The position numbers and the translations under genes were made by a program. From positions 1-58,649 of the forward strand of contig WGMW01000001.1 in NCBI GenBank assembly GCA_016124845.1: a stretch of DNA of 58,649 bases, written 5' to 3'. This document shows positions 22,190 to 30,714 of this stretch, in pieces; position 1 is the first letter of the stretch, and each line of letters starts with the position of its first letter. This DNA is from Flavobacteriales bacterium. GTDB taxonomy: Bacteria; Bacteroidota; Bacteroidia; UBA10329. Under the pieces are notes generated by a model. That model saw nothing but the letters and a program-made list of their open reading frames with translations, was not told the DNA's origin and did no database searches.

Positions 22190-24772
22190 ATGCGGAAAGT
22201 CTTATCCATATTACTTGCAGGATTTTCAATTGGAAACGCTGTGGCGCAAGACACAGGAACACTCTCAGGCACCGTTTACGATGAGGAAACGGAAGAGACG
22301 GTCATCGGGGCACATATCGTATCGTTGGAAGATCATACAATAGGTGCATCTTCAGATATTGAAGGGAACTATTTCTTTACGATGCCTGTGGGCAGACACA
22401 AGGTGATCTGTTCCTACACAGGAATGGAGCCGGATACAATAGAGGTAACTATTGAGAAAGGGAGAAAGACCGTCCAGAATTTCACACTCGGCATGCATTC
22501 GGAGCAGTTGGGTACCGTGGTTGTCTCTGCCGGAAAGTTTGAGCAGAAACTGGAGGAGTTGACCGTGACCATGAATGTGATGAAGCCTGAGATCATCGAG
22601 AATCGGAACTCCACCAACATCACATCAGCACTTGAACAAACTCCCGGGCTCACGATCATGGATGAAGAACCACAGATCCGCAGTGGTAGTGGCTACAGTT
22701 TCGGTGTTGGTAGCCGTGTGGCCATTCTGGTAGATGACCTGCCAATATTGAACGGAGACATCGGAAAGGCAGAATGGAGTTTCATTCCGATAGAGAATGT
22801 GGAACAGATCGAAGTGATAAAAGGTGCTTCATCTGTGCTTTACGGATCTTCTGCGCTCAGTGGCACCATTAATGTGCGAACAGCTTACCCGAAAGATAAG
22901 CCGCTTACGAAAGTGAACTTGTATACGGGATTCAGAAGCGCCATCTTGAGCGATGATGCGTCATTCGGTACGCGCTTTGCCAATTTCTTTGGACTGGATG
23001 CATCGAAAGCCAACGGTATGAAATGGTGGGACGGTGTGGCAAATTTCTCGGGTATGAACTTCCTTCACTCAAGAAAGATCAAACAGCTCGATCTTGTGAT
23101 CGGTGGAAACTTCCTCTACGATTACGGATACCTCGGACCACAGATGCCGTTGGCGCAACTGGATTCGTTCAGAGCTTCATATCCGCTCACGCTTTCCGGT
23201 TATGTGAATCAACAGGATCCGACCGATACGATAAAGGATATTTCAAATAAGGATGTCCGAGAACTAAGGGGAAGATTCAATTTCAACTTGCGATACCGTA
23301 ACAAAAAGGTGAGTGGATTGAACTATGGATTGAACGGTAACTTCATGCGTAGCAGCAAGAACTTCTCATTGGTGTGGCAGGCAACTGAGCGCAACAGTGA
23401 TGGCAGATATCGTTCCTATCCTGGAACGATGACGCTGACGGAGATCTTCACATTCTATATAGATCCATTCATCAATTACCTTACATCCAGAGGTGTTAGG
23501 CATACGCTGCGTTCGCGCATTCTTTACAACAACAGCAATAATTCCAATAATCAATCCGTACAGAGTACGGTTTATTTCGGAGAGTATCAGATTCAACGCA
23601 CATTCAGCAAGATGCGCGACCTGAATATGATCGCAGGTGTTGCGGGAAGCTATACACATTCCAAGTCGCAGATCTTTGTTGGCGGAAATCCTTCAGGAAT
23701 CAATAATGCCAAGAACTTCAGCATGTATATGCAATTGGACAAGAAGTTCTTTAAAGTCCTGAACCTGTCTGGTGGTGTTCGTGGCGAGTACTTCCAGATA
23801 AATTCCACCGAGTTTGTGGTAAAACCTGTTTTCCGAATGGGACTGAGTTGGAAAGCTGGTCGCGAGAGTTACGTCCGTTACTCGTATGGTCAAGGCTATC
23901 GTTTCCCGACCATTGCCGAAAAGTACATTCTCACTACTTCTGGTGGATTGGGTGTATTCCCAAATCCGGATCTAAAACCCGAGACCAGTTGGAACATGGA
24001 GCTTGGATTCAAACAGGGGTTCAAATTGGGTAAGTTCTTCGGCTATTTCGATTTTGTGGGATTCTGGCAGGAATACCAGAACACGGTTCAGTTCGTGATG
24101 GGACGTTATGACCCGAATGTGATTCTTCCAGGATTCAAATTCCTGAACACAGGAAGAACACGCGTCAGAGGAATTGAGACCTCTGTGATGGGCGGAGGAC
24201 AGTTCACCAAATCATTCGGTATGAACCTGATCGTTGGATACGTTTATACACTTCCAGAAGCGGTAAACCCAGAGCAAGTGTTTTACACGGACACAACTGG
24301 AGGGACGTTGCAACAGTTCACGCATTACAGCACTTCCATCGATTCAACGAAAATCCTCAAGTACCGTTTTCAGCATTTGGTCAATTTGGATATCGAGTTC
24401 AAATACAGGAAGTGGGCGCTTGGATATACCTTCCGTTACTACAGCTACATGAAGAATGTGGACAAGATCCTTTACGCGCTTGACTCAAGTATCAAGGAAG
24501 CGTATGGCCCTGATCAATTCGACACAGGGATCATCAATTATCGTGGGGATCACGAGGCCACGGATTGGCAGAATCAGACTGACCCGAAGTACACCATTGC
24601 CGATAAACACCATGGCAATTACGTAATGGATGCGCGTTTGAGCTTCCAAGTGAATGAGTGGCTGAAGGCAGCATTCATTGTCAATAATATGCTCAACCGT
24701 TCTTACTCGCTTCGCCCATTGAAGATGGAACAGCCGAGAACTGCAAGTATTCAGTTTACGGTTAAAGTTTAA
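22190..24772 (+). CDS. TonB-dependent outer-membrane receptor
   Basis: 860 residues from the ATG at 22190 (a TTG two codons earlier is less likely). Signal peptide SILLAGFSIGNAVAQ, then a carboxypeptidase-regulatory-like domain (GTLSGTVYDEETEETVIGAH, about residues 25-110). A plug domain follows with GSGYSFGVGSRVAILVDDLP and IEVIKGASSVLYGSSALSGT, then a ~22-strand barrel with YVRYSYGQGYRFPTIAEKY and a terminal aromatic strand ending TASIQFTVKV. It imports a substrate, such as a siderophore, vitamin or glycan fragment, using TonB energy. No SusD partner is adjacent, so an iron- or cofactor-type ligand is more likely than glycans. Confidence 0.93.
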   Translation: MRKVLSILLAGFSIGNAVAQDTGTLSGTVYDEETEETVIGAHIVSLEDHTIGASSDIEGNYFFTMPVGRHKVICSYTGMEPDTIEVTIEKGRKTVQNFTLGMHSEQLGTVVVSAGKFEQKLEELTVTMNVMKPEIIENRNSTNITSALEQTPGLTIMDEEPQIRSGSGYSFGVGSRVAILVDDLPILNGDIGKAEWSFIPIENVEQIEVIKGASSVLYGSSALSGTINVRTAYPKDKPLTKVNLYTGFRSAILSDDASFGTRFANFFGLDASKANGMKWWDGVANFSGMNFLHSRKIKQLDLVIGGNFLYDYGYLGPQMPLAQLDSFRASYPLTLSGYVNQQDPTDTIKDISNKDVRELRGRFNFNLRYRNKKVSGLNYGLNGNFMRSSKNFSLVWQATERNSDGRYRSYPGTMTLTEIFTFYIDPFINYLTSRGVRHTLRSRILYNNSNNSNNQSVQSTVYFGEYQIQRTFSKMRDLNMIAGVAGSYTHSKSQIFVGGNPSGINNAKNFSMYMQLDKKFFKVLNLSGGVRGEYFQINSTEFVVKPVFRMGLSWKAGRESYVRYSYGQGYRFPTIAEKYILTTSGGLGVFPNPDLKPETSWNMELGFKQGFKLGKFFGYFDFVGFWQEYQNTVQFVMGRYDPNVILPGFKFLNTGRTRVRGIETSVMGGGQFTKSFGMNLIVGYVYTLPEAVNPEQVFYTDTTGGTLQQFTHYSTSIDSTKILKYRFQHLVNLDIEFKYRKWALGYTFRYYSYMKNVDKILYALDSSIKEAYGPDQFDTGIINYRGDHEATDWQNQTDPKYTIADKHHGNYVMDARLSFQVNEWLKAAFIVNNMLNRSYSLRPLKMEQPRTASIQFTVKV

Positions 24773-24792
24773 GGGAATGAACTTGATACGGA

Positions 24793-24822
24793 AAGCCCGA
24801 AATCGAATTTCGGGCTTTTTTT
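24793..24822 (+). terminator. Rho-independent terminator after the TonB receptor
   Basis: Perfect 11-bp GC-rich stem (aagcccgaaat/atttcgggctt) with a 3-nt loop, followed by seven T. It sits 20 bp past the receptor stop and abuts the stop of the convergent desaturase. Confidence 0.92.
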
Positions 24823-25774
24823 ATGCTGCAAGCTTTATGATTCTCAGGTAATTCGGTTCCAGCAGGCCATTGTCGAAGTAGCCGCGTTCTTTCAACAGTC
24901 GATGCATCTTTGGCAGATTGTAGCTGGGTACGGTCATAAGCAGGTGATGCTCCGCATGATAGTTGACATGGTGCGGAGCAAACAGCATTCGCTCCACGAA
25001 ATTGGCATACGTGGTGCGCGTGTTCTTCATATTATCATTCCTGTCTGGAACAACGCTGTGCTCCGCAATGGAGCGGATGCGCAAACAGAACTGATAGGTA
25101 GTGAAATAAGCTCCGACCCAAAGCAGATAAAGCCAACCGTTTCCTGTTGCCCAAAGTGCTGCCCACATTGCAAAATTGACCACTATCGGGCCTGACATAT
25201 TTCTGAAAAAGATGAACACATGTCCAATTCCTTTTCGTTCCTCTTTCGGAATGCGTTCAACTCTTCCGCCCAAGTTGAATCGCCACAGACCAGATTGAAT
25301 CATGATCAACGCAAAAAGGATCTTGACCCCAGTAAGTCCGATCAGATCACGAAAAATCTTTCGTACAAGGCTTCTGCTTCCAGCTGGATAACCCTTGGTC
25401 AGATCAATGTCCGGGTCGATGTCCTCGCCCGTATGAGAATGGTGCGATAGGTGATAGGGGCGGTAACGCTGCACGTCCAGGAAAATGGGAAAGCCACCGA
25501 AAAGGTTTCCAGCGATCTCGTTGGCGCGTTTCGTTTTGAACTGTGCGTAATGCGAAGTGTCGTGCATGATGATGGCGCACGCCAACTGCTTTCCTCCAAA
25601 CATGAACAGCGAAAGGATAATAGTGAACGGATTTGGCCAGATTCCAGCAATTGCGAAAGCCACAACGATCCAAAACCAAGTGTCGGCTATTTCCAGCGCA
25701 GCCTTCCAATCCGATTTCTGCAAGAGCTCTCGGATCTCTTCTTTGGTCAGAAAATCGTTTGCATTAACGTTCAT
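24821..25774 (-). CDS. membrane fatty-acid desaturase family protein
   Basis: 317 residues with the three histidine boxes of membrane desaturases/hydroxylases: HDTSHYAQF near residue 70, HLSHHSHTGEDID near 108 and HVNYHAEHHLL near 273. They alternate with four to five transmembrane helices. The boxes bind a di-iron centre that uses O2 to introduce a double bond or hydroxyl into lipid chains or related hydrocarbons. The acyl substrate cannot be told from sequence. The ATG overlaps the stop of the upstream coiled-coil gene by 4 bp (ATGA), an unusual partner for a desaturase. Convergent with the TonB receptor. Confidence 0.9.
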   Translation of the reverse strand: MNVNANDFLTKEEIRELLQKSDWKAALEIADTWFWIVVAFAIAGIWPNPFTIILSLFMFGGKQLACAIIMHDTSHYAQFKTKRANEIAGNLFGGFPIFLDVQRYRPYHLSHHSHTGEDIDPDIDLTKGYPAGSRSLVRKIFRDLIGLTGVKILFALIMIQSGLWRFNLGGRVERIPKEERKGIGHVFIFFRNMSGPIVVNFAMWAALWATGNGWLYLLWVGAYFTTYQFCLRIRSIAEHSVVPDRNDNMKNTRTTYANFVERMLFAPHHVNYHAEHHLLMTVPSYNLPKMHRLLKERGYFDNGLLEPNYLRIIKLAA

Positions 25775-27321
25775 TTCGATGTCTCCAGTTCAAACACGGC
25801 TTTAGTGATGTCATCATCATCACGGAAATAATACACGCCCCCCCAATTATACACAACCTTCTTGTACACGTATGTCATGCGCTCGCGCTTCATGGTTATC
25901 TGGGTGATGGTTCTGTTCACTTCCTCAATCACTTCTTCGGTTCGTGAAACGACATTACCAGCATCCTTGATGGCAAGGCTTTTCCGTTCTTCCTCCATTT
26001 TGGCCACGGCTTCACTACGCTCGCGGTTTTGCGCCTCCGCAACAGATTTGGCCTGTGCCTGTGCCCGTTGCTCGGCTTCATAAGCCTCTTTGGCTTTTCG
26101 TTTCCGCTCCTCCTCAAACGCAGCTTCCGATGCTTCGCGCTTCTTTCGCTCTTCCTCTGCTTTGAGTGCTTCTTCCTGTCGCTTTTTTTCTTCTTCGGCC
26201 TGTTGCTGAGCAGCTAACCGTTCCTCCTCAGCTCTACGCGCATCTGCCTCGCGTTGGCGCCTTTCAATTTCCAGGCGTTCCAGTTCCGCTCTACGTTTTT
26301 CTTCCTGCGCAGATTTTTCTGCGGCCAAGCGCATTTCTTCTTCCAATTCGGCCTTCTTGCGGGCACGCTCTTCCGCATCAGCTTTTGCAGCTTCTGCGGC
26401 TTTTGCTTCCTGTTCCGCTTTTTGCTCAGCAGCTTGTCGAGCCTCTTCTTCAGCTTTCATGGCAGCAGCACGGGATTCTTCTTCGGCTTTGGCCTTTGCC
26501 AGTCGCTTTTCCTCTTCCTGTTTCGCTTCCAGAGCTTTGCGTTCATCTTCTTCGGCTTTCAGTTGGGCAAGGCGTTTCTCTTCTTCCAATTTTGCCTGCG
26601 CTTCCCGTTGTCGTTCTTCCTCCAGTTCATTCTGTCGGGCAAGCTCTTCCTGACGTTTTTTCTCGGCTTCTTCGGCCTTTTTCCGCTCTTCCTCTTCGCG
26701 CTTGCGCTGTTCTTCGGCTGCCTTGGCTTCTGCTGCTGATCGTGCTTCTTCCTCCGCTTTTGCTTTGGCCTCAGCCGCCAAGCGTGCTTCTTCAGCTGCT
26801 TTGGCCTTGGCTTCGTCATCGGTCTTTTTTACACCTTCCTTTTTGGCAGTTTCATATTCCTTGTCGAAGTTGATGAGTGCCGAACGTATGCTCTTGGTGT
26901 AATCCGTATCGTAGGTGAAAGCATCTTCCTGCGGATTATAGAACCACTTGGCCACAGGCTGGTTGAATATGACCGTATTCACGCCTTCATACTGCTCGAA
27001 TATCTCCACCTCAAAATCGAAATCGAGGTCTTCGCCTTTGATGTCTTCAGGCACATTCTTGGTGCTGATCTCAATCCGTTTGGTGATGTAACCAGGCTTT
27101 TCGAACGTGATCATGTAGTTCTTGCCGAACGCCAGTTCAGGAATCATCTTCGCCTTACCTGGTTCAAAAACCTCTTTGGACTTACCGTCCTCTGTGATCG
27201 TCACTTTCGAACCATCGAATCCACCATTGTCCACTTTGAACTTGATGAGAATGGCAAGGTTTTGTGCCAATCCCATCTGTGAAACAAAAAGGAATAGAAT
27301 CAGTAAAAATTTTCTGAACAC
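25771..27321 (-). CDS. secreted TolA-like Ala/Glu/Lys/Arg coiled-coil protein
   Basis: About 516 residues if it starts at GTG 27321 (MFRKFLLILFLFVSQMGLAQ as signal peptide); the frame is open to an ATG at 27381, but that start adds 20 non-signal residues. The N-terminal ~120 residues are a globular beta domain (VDNGGFDGSKVTITEDGKSK, NYMITFEKPGYITKRIEIS). Residues ~175-450 form one long charged helix of repeated EEERKKAEEA-type heptads. The C-terminal domain ends YVYKKVVYNWGGVYYFRDDD. The shape suggests a periplasm-spanning rod with a head at each end. It is coupled to the desaturase gene by ATGA. Function unknown. Confidence 0.75.
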   Translation of the reverse strand: MFRKFLLILFLFVSQMGLAQNLAILIKFKVDNGGFDGSKVTITEDGKSKEVFEPGKAKMIPELAFGKNYMITFEKPGYITKRIEISTKNVPEDIKGEDLDFDFEVEIFEQYEGVNTVIFNQPVAKWFYNPQEDAFTYDTDYTKSIRSALINFDKEYETAKKEGVKKTDDEAKAKAAEEARLAAEAKAKAEEEARSAAEAKAAEEQRKREEEERKKAEEAEKKRQEELARQNELEEERQREAQAKLEEEKRLAQLKAEEDERKALEAKQEEEKRLAKAKAEEESRAAAMKAEEEARQAAEQKAEQEAKAAEAAKADAEERARKKAELEEEMRLAAEKSAQEEKRRAELERLEIERRQREADARRAEEERLAAQQQAEEEKKRQEEALKAEEERKKREASEAAFEEERKRKAKEAYEAEQRAQAQAKSVAEAQNRERSEAVAKMEEERKSLAIKDAGNVVSRTEEVIEEVNRTITQITMKRERMTYVYKKVVYNWGGVYYFRDDDDITKAVFELETSK

Positions 27322-27381
27322 CGTTTGTATTGGCCAGATTATTGTCAAAGCGTTAAATTTAAAAGAAGAAATTCCTTCCAC

Positions 27382-27804
27382 TTGAGTTCAAAGCTGATCT
27401 TTTTCCTCTGTCTGTCCACATTTCTGCTGGCAACCAATGCAATAGCACAAGATGTGCCAGCTAAGTTGATGGCTTTCAATGAGGCGATCGGTAAAGAGTA
27501 TAACGTAACCAATAAGGGAAAGATGCTGTTGGTGGAAGGTTTCCGAGAAGGGAAACAGGTAAAACTCGATAGGGTGAACGTGTTTGACCTCGACCTGGAA
27601 ACGTTGAAGTATTCTGAGGCCGATCGGACTGTTTCTGTCAATTGCTACGATGATATAGATGGTTGTGTTGAACAGAAACTTCTCCTTGATAAACGTAAAA
27701 GCTATCGAAAGCGGTTGGTTTTCGGATTGAATGAAGATGCCGCTTCGGATGAGATTTTAGAAAAGCTGAAGGCACTTTTAACGGATATGAGTAAAACGTA
27801 TTGA
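27382..27804 (+). CDS. small secreted protein, unknown function
   Basis: 140 residues from a TTG at 27382, which gives a clean signal peptide (SSKLIFFLCLSTFLLATNAIAQ region). An ATG further upstream at 27325 would run into the divergent coiled-coil gene and add a charged non-signal stretch. The mature part has VTNKGKMLLVEGFREGKQVK and ADRTVSVNCYDDIDGCVEQK, with two Cys possibly forming a disulfide. The C-terminus is helical (LEKLKALLTDMSKTY). It leads a three-gene run with the TPR and Cys-rich proteins, 1-6 bp apart. No family recognised. Confidence 0.7.
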   Translation: MSSKLIFFLCLSTFLLATNAIAQDVPAKLMAFNEAIGKEYNVTNKGKMLLVEGFREGKQVKLDRVNVFDLDLETLKYSEADRTVSVNCYDDIDGCVEQKLLLDKRKSYRKRLVFGLNEDAASDEILEKLKALLTDMSKTY

Positions 27805-27805
27805 C

Positions 27806-28309
27806 ATGAAACGATTGGTTTTTCTTTTAATGATGGTGATTGCCAGCACCACATGGGCGCAGGATGCGGATGTACTGTTCGGCAAAGCCGAGAATCTGTT
27901 TGCAAATGGCGACTATCAGAACGCAGCCAACCTCTATACGAAGGTTCTCGCTGGGGACCCAGAGAATATGAACGCCTATTTGAGACGAGGATTTTGCAAT
28001 TCCGTGCTCAAAAAATATGACGAGGCCATTGCCGATTTCTCGGTAGTGATCGATAAGCATTCTGATCATCCATTTGCTTATATAAGTCGTGGAAGTGCCT
28101 ACAACAAGACGGAGGATTTCAAATCGGCACTCATCGATTTTGATAAGGCATTAGCGCTTGATCCCGAAAATCAGGAAGCGTACAATAACCGTGGTTGGGC
28201 AAAAAATGGGATGGGACTTTATAAAGAAGCCTGTGCCGACTGGAAAAAATCGAAGCAGCTTGGCAATGAAGAAGCCAAGATCATCCTAAAGAACAATCAT
28301 TGTAAATAA
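27806..28309 (+). CDS. secreted TPR protein
   Basis: 167 residues. Signal peptide MKRLVFLLMMVIASTTWAQ, then four TPR-type units: ADVLFGKAENLFANGDYQNA, NAYLRRGFCNSVLKKYDEAI, PFAYISRGSAYNKTEDFKSA and EAYNNRGWAKNGMGLYKEAC. A short C-terminal NNHCK follows. It is probably a periplasmic protein-binding module. It starts one base after the stop of the preceding secreted protein and ends 6 bp before the next gene, so the three are co-translated. The partner is unknown. Confidence 0.85.
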   Translation: MKRLVFLLMMVIASTTWAQDADVLFGKAENLFANGDYQNAANLYTKVLAGDPENMNAYLRRGFCNSVLKKYDEAIADFSVVIDKHSDHPFAYISRGSAYNKTEDFKSALIDFDKALALDPENQEAYNNRGWAKNGMGLYKEACADWKKSKQLGNEEAKIILKNNHCK

Positions 28310-28315
28310 CCTATC

Positions 28316-28711
28316 ATGAAACTGACCGCAACTATACTATTTGCCCTGAGTCTGTTTGTTTCAGACGTGAGGAATGAACCCACCGCAAATGATCAGCAGA
28401 GCTACACCGACTGTGTGGTCAAGTATCGGTCCAACTGGGGCGAAGATTGCTCTCAATGCGTAAAGTGGAACGATAGTTATGTGGTCTATCTCAAGAATAC
28501 CTGCACGGAAGCCATAGATGTGATGGTGTGTGTGCAAGAGTCCAATAAAGAATGGAGACGTTTTCAGCATTCAGGAATGGCTTCTGGCGATTCTCTTCGC
28601 GCTTACGCATGCGAAGGAACGGGAAAATACATGGCGTGGGGCAGAAGAGCAGGGGACGAGAGTGTCACATTCCCAACCATTGAGGAAGTGAATAAGATGT
28701 ATTCGGATTGA
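28316..28711 (+). CDS. small secreted cysteine-containing protein, unknown function
   Basis: 131 residues with a short hydrophobic N-terminus (MKLTATILFALSLFVSDV). The mature part has at least six Cys in a compact region (YTDCVVKYRSNWGEDCSQCV, YLKNTCTEAIDVMVCVQESN, YACEGTGKYMAWG), consistent with two or three disulfides in the periplasm or outside. It is the last gene of the three-gene run from 27382. Its stop abuts the convergent DUF4442 gene. No family recognised. Confidence 0.65.
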   Translation: MKLTATILFALSLFVSDVRNEPTANDQQSYTDCVVKYRSNWGEDCSQCVKWNDSYVVYLKNTCTEAIDVMVCVQESNKEWRRFQHSGMASGDSLRAYACEGTGKYMAWGRRAGDESVTFPTIEEVNKMYSD

Positions 28712-29194
28712 TCATTTACGCGGTTTATACCGCATACTGATGGTCAGATCGAATTTGGCCACAGGTTCAGCCCCGTGTTTTGAAGGAACCGTTGCCACCA
28801 CTTGAATGGAAACGTTCTTCCGTTCGCCATCTTGGATGGTCTCGTTAAATGCTGACAGCACTTTCTTGCCATCTAAACAGGTGAAATAAACATCACCATC
28901 GGCACGCGTGAGGAATTCCGCATTCAGATTCTTGAACACAACAGAAACATTCTTCTTGGTTTTGGCCAAGTAATCGAATGCGATCCAAGCCCCCGTAACA
29001 TCTGCACCTGTGGCAAGCGCACCGAAATACATGCTGTTCAGGTGGTTGCGTGTTCTGCGATTCAGCGGAATACGTACCACCGTTTTGTCTTCTGTGTATT
29101 CCACCAGTTTTGCTTGCACAAAACCGATAAGACGGATTTTAAAAAGGCCAACCAGTTTGAATCTCAGGTTGGCCTTTTGAATTTCATTCAGCAT
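28712..29194 (-). CDS. DUF4442 hotdog-fold thioesterase-like protein
   Basis: 160 residues. The core RIPLNRRTRNHLNSMYFGAL, then TGADVTGAWIAFDYLAKTKK and SVVFKNLNAEFLTRADGDVY, matches the DUF4442/PaaI-like hotdog layout, with the helix following 'HLNSMYFGAL'. Proteins of this group are predicted acyl-CoA or acyl-protein thioesterases, but DUF4442 itself has no settled substrate. It lies 5 bp downstream of the PorP/SprF gene in the same direction, which may only reflect compact packing. Confidence 0.8.
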   Translation of the reverse strand: MLNEIQKANLRFKLVGLFKIRLIGFVQAKLVEYTEDKTVVRIPLNRRTRNHLNSMYFGALATGADVTGAWIAFDYLAKTKKNVSVVFKNLNAEFLTRADGDVYFTCLDGKKVLSAFNETIQDGERKNVSIQVVATVPSKHGAEPVAKFDLTISMRYKPRK

Positions 29195-29199
29195 CAGCG

Positions 29200-30687
29200 C
29201 TATTTCTTCTTCAGGTCTTCAGCGTCAATTCGGTACTTGTGTACCCATGCATCAGGAACTTCCTTCTTACGAAGTTTCTTCATCTCTTTCAGCGCTGGTT
29301 TCAGACTGTCGAATTTGCTGGAATACACGTAGAACCACTTGCGCTCGTCATTGTAAACGATGATCGCATCACGTCCTTTCGACTTCCAGATGTCGATGGC
29401 CTTCCAAGCGTTTTCCACTTTTCTGAAGGATTCGATCACTACGTAGTAACCGCTTTCAAGCTCGGTCTTCTTCATGCCCACGCTACCGTCATCTTCGCGG
29501 TAAGGAGTGATCTGCTGAAGCATGCCTTTCAACTTGTTGGTGTCAATCATTCGACTGTTCACATCTTCGATCTCTTTGTTCAATTGATCGATCTCACGCT
29601 TCAATCTATCAAGGTCGTCATCATGCTGATCAACACGCTTCTTCACGCCATCCACTTCCACTTCAAGCGAATCCATCTTAGAACCGAGAACGGTTTCAAG
29701 TGAATCCATCTTGTTGTTGAGGAGTTCGTTGTCTTGATTCATGCGCTCCATGTCATCTTCAAGTTTCTTGAACTTCTTCTTGAAACCATCCAATTTGAAA
29801 CCGAGCATGATCTCGTTTGACCAAGGAGCACCAGGATTTCCATCAATGCCATTCAACGTGAAGTCATAAGCATATCCGAATGTGAACTTGTCAGCGATCT
29901 TGAAGCCAATGGAGGCAACGGGACCAGTTTCGGCTCGCCATGTAAAGGTGGCCCAAACGATGTCCTTGTACCCGAATTTCAGGTTCGCATCATACGAAAT
30001 GTTGGTCTTGTAAGGAAGCCAACGCACCAATCCTGATGGGGCGATCAACCACTTGTCCTTGATCCAGAAATCGTAACCTGCATAGAATCGGAAGTGACGG
30101 GAAAGATCATAGTTGTAGGTATTGTCCTTCGCACGAATCTGACCAACGGTTTCAATTACATGTGGAGAAGCAACGCTGATCTCCAATCGGTTCTTCCAGT
30201 TATATCGGATACCTGCATCCATATCGAAGGATGTGCTTCCAGTATTGCCATTCGCAAGAATAGGATCGTTCGGATTCTCGACCACCGCTTTATCGAAATT
30301 GAACTGAGTATGATTAATACCCACACCCAAACCGAGAGACAATTGATGGTCGGTGGCCAATTTGATGTCGTGGGCGTAAGCCAATTTGGCGTTCACCGTT
30401 GACATGAAATTCGTTTTGTCGTAAACGATATTGGTACCGATGTTCGTGTTCTTGCCCAAAGGCGTGTGCAAACTCACCAGGCCAGTTGTAGGTGCGCCTT
30501 GCACGTTGGTCCATTGGTTTCGATAGTTGATGTAGCCTACCAGACCTTCGCTGTAACCAGCATTGGCAGGGTTCAACAGGAACCTGTTCTGTAGGTACAG
30601 GCTGGACAGACGGGTCTGTTGGGCGGTTGCATCCCAAACTTGGCCAAGAAGCCCGATCATCAATAACGTAACGTATATCTTTCTCAT
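29200..30687 (-). CDS. PorP/SprF-family outer-membrane protein with coiled coil and SPOR-like tail
   Basis: 495 residues. Signal peptide, then SSLYLQNRFLLNPANAGYSE and NYRNQWTNVQGAPTTGLVSL, the PorP/SprF family start. A beta-barrel portion runs to ~residue 300. Residues ~305-400 are a coiled coil (DDMERMNQDNELLNNKMDSL, DRLKREIDQLNKEIEDVN). The C-terminal ~80 residues (YYVVIESFRKVENAWKAIDI, DERKWFYVYSSKFDSLKPAL) resemble a SPOR-type peptidoglycan-binding repeat. SprF-like proteins are needed for T9SS export or anchoring of SprB-type adhesins; the gene follows two T9SS substrates here. The extra coil plus SPOR-like end suggests a link from barrel to cell wall. Confidence 0.85.
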   Translation of the reverse strand: MRKIYVTLLMIGLLGQVWDATAQQTRLSSLYLQNRFLLNPANAGYSEGLVGYINYRNQWTNVQGAPTTGLVSLHTPLGKNTNIGTNIVYDKTNFMSTVNAKLAYAHDIKLATDHQLSLGLGVGINHTQFNFDKAVVENPNDPILANGNTGSTSFDMDAGIRYNWKNRLEISVASPHVIETVGQIRAKDNTYNYDLSRHFRFYAGYDFWIKDKWLIAPSGLVRWLPYKTNISYDANLKFGYKDIVWATFTWRAETGPVASIGFKIADKFTFGYAYDFTLNGIDGNPGAPWSNEIMLGFKLDGFKKKFKKLEDDMERMNQDNELLNNKMDSLETVLGSKMDSLEVEVDGVKKRVDQHDDDLDRLKREIDQLNKEIEDVNSRMIDTNKLKGMLQQITPYREDDGSVGMKKTELESGYYVVIESFRKVENAWKAIDIWKSKGRDAIIVYNDERKWFYVYSSKFDSLKPALKEMKKLRKKEVPDAWVHKYRIDAEDLKKK

Positions 30688-30714
30688 TCGAGTAGGATTT
30701 CGTGTTTAGGTCTT

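Noticed and set aside
26166-26873. Plus-strand ORFs of 235, 161 and 98 residues opposite the coiled-coil gene
   Set aside because: Low-complexity complements of the Ala/Glu/Lys repeats; codon bias makes long frames on both strands there.
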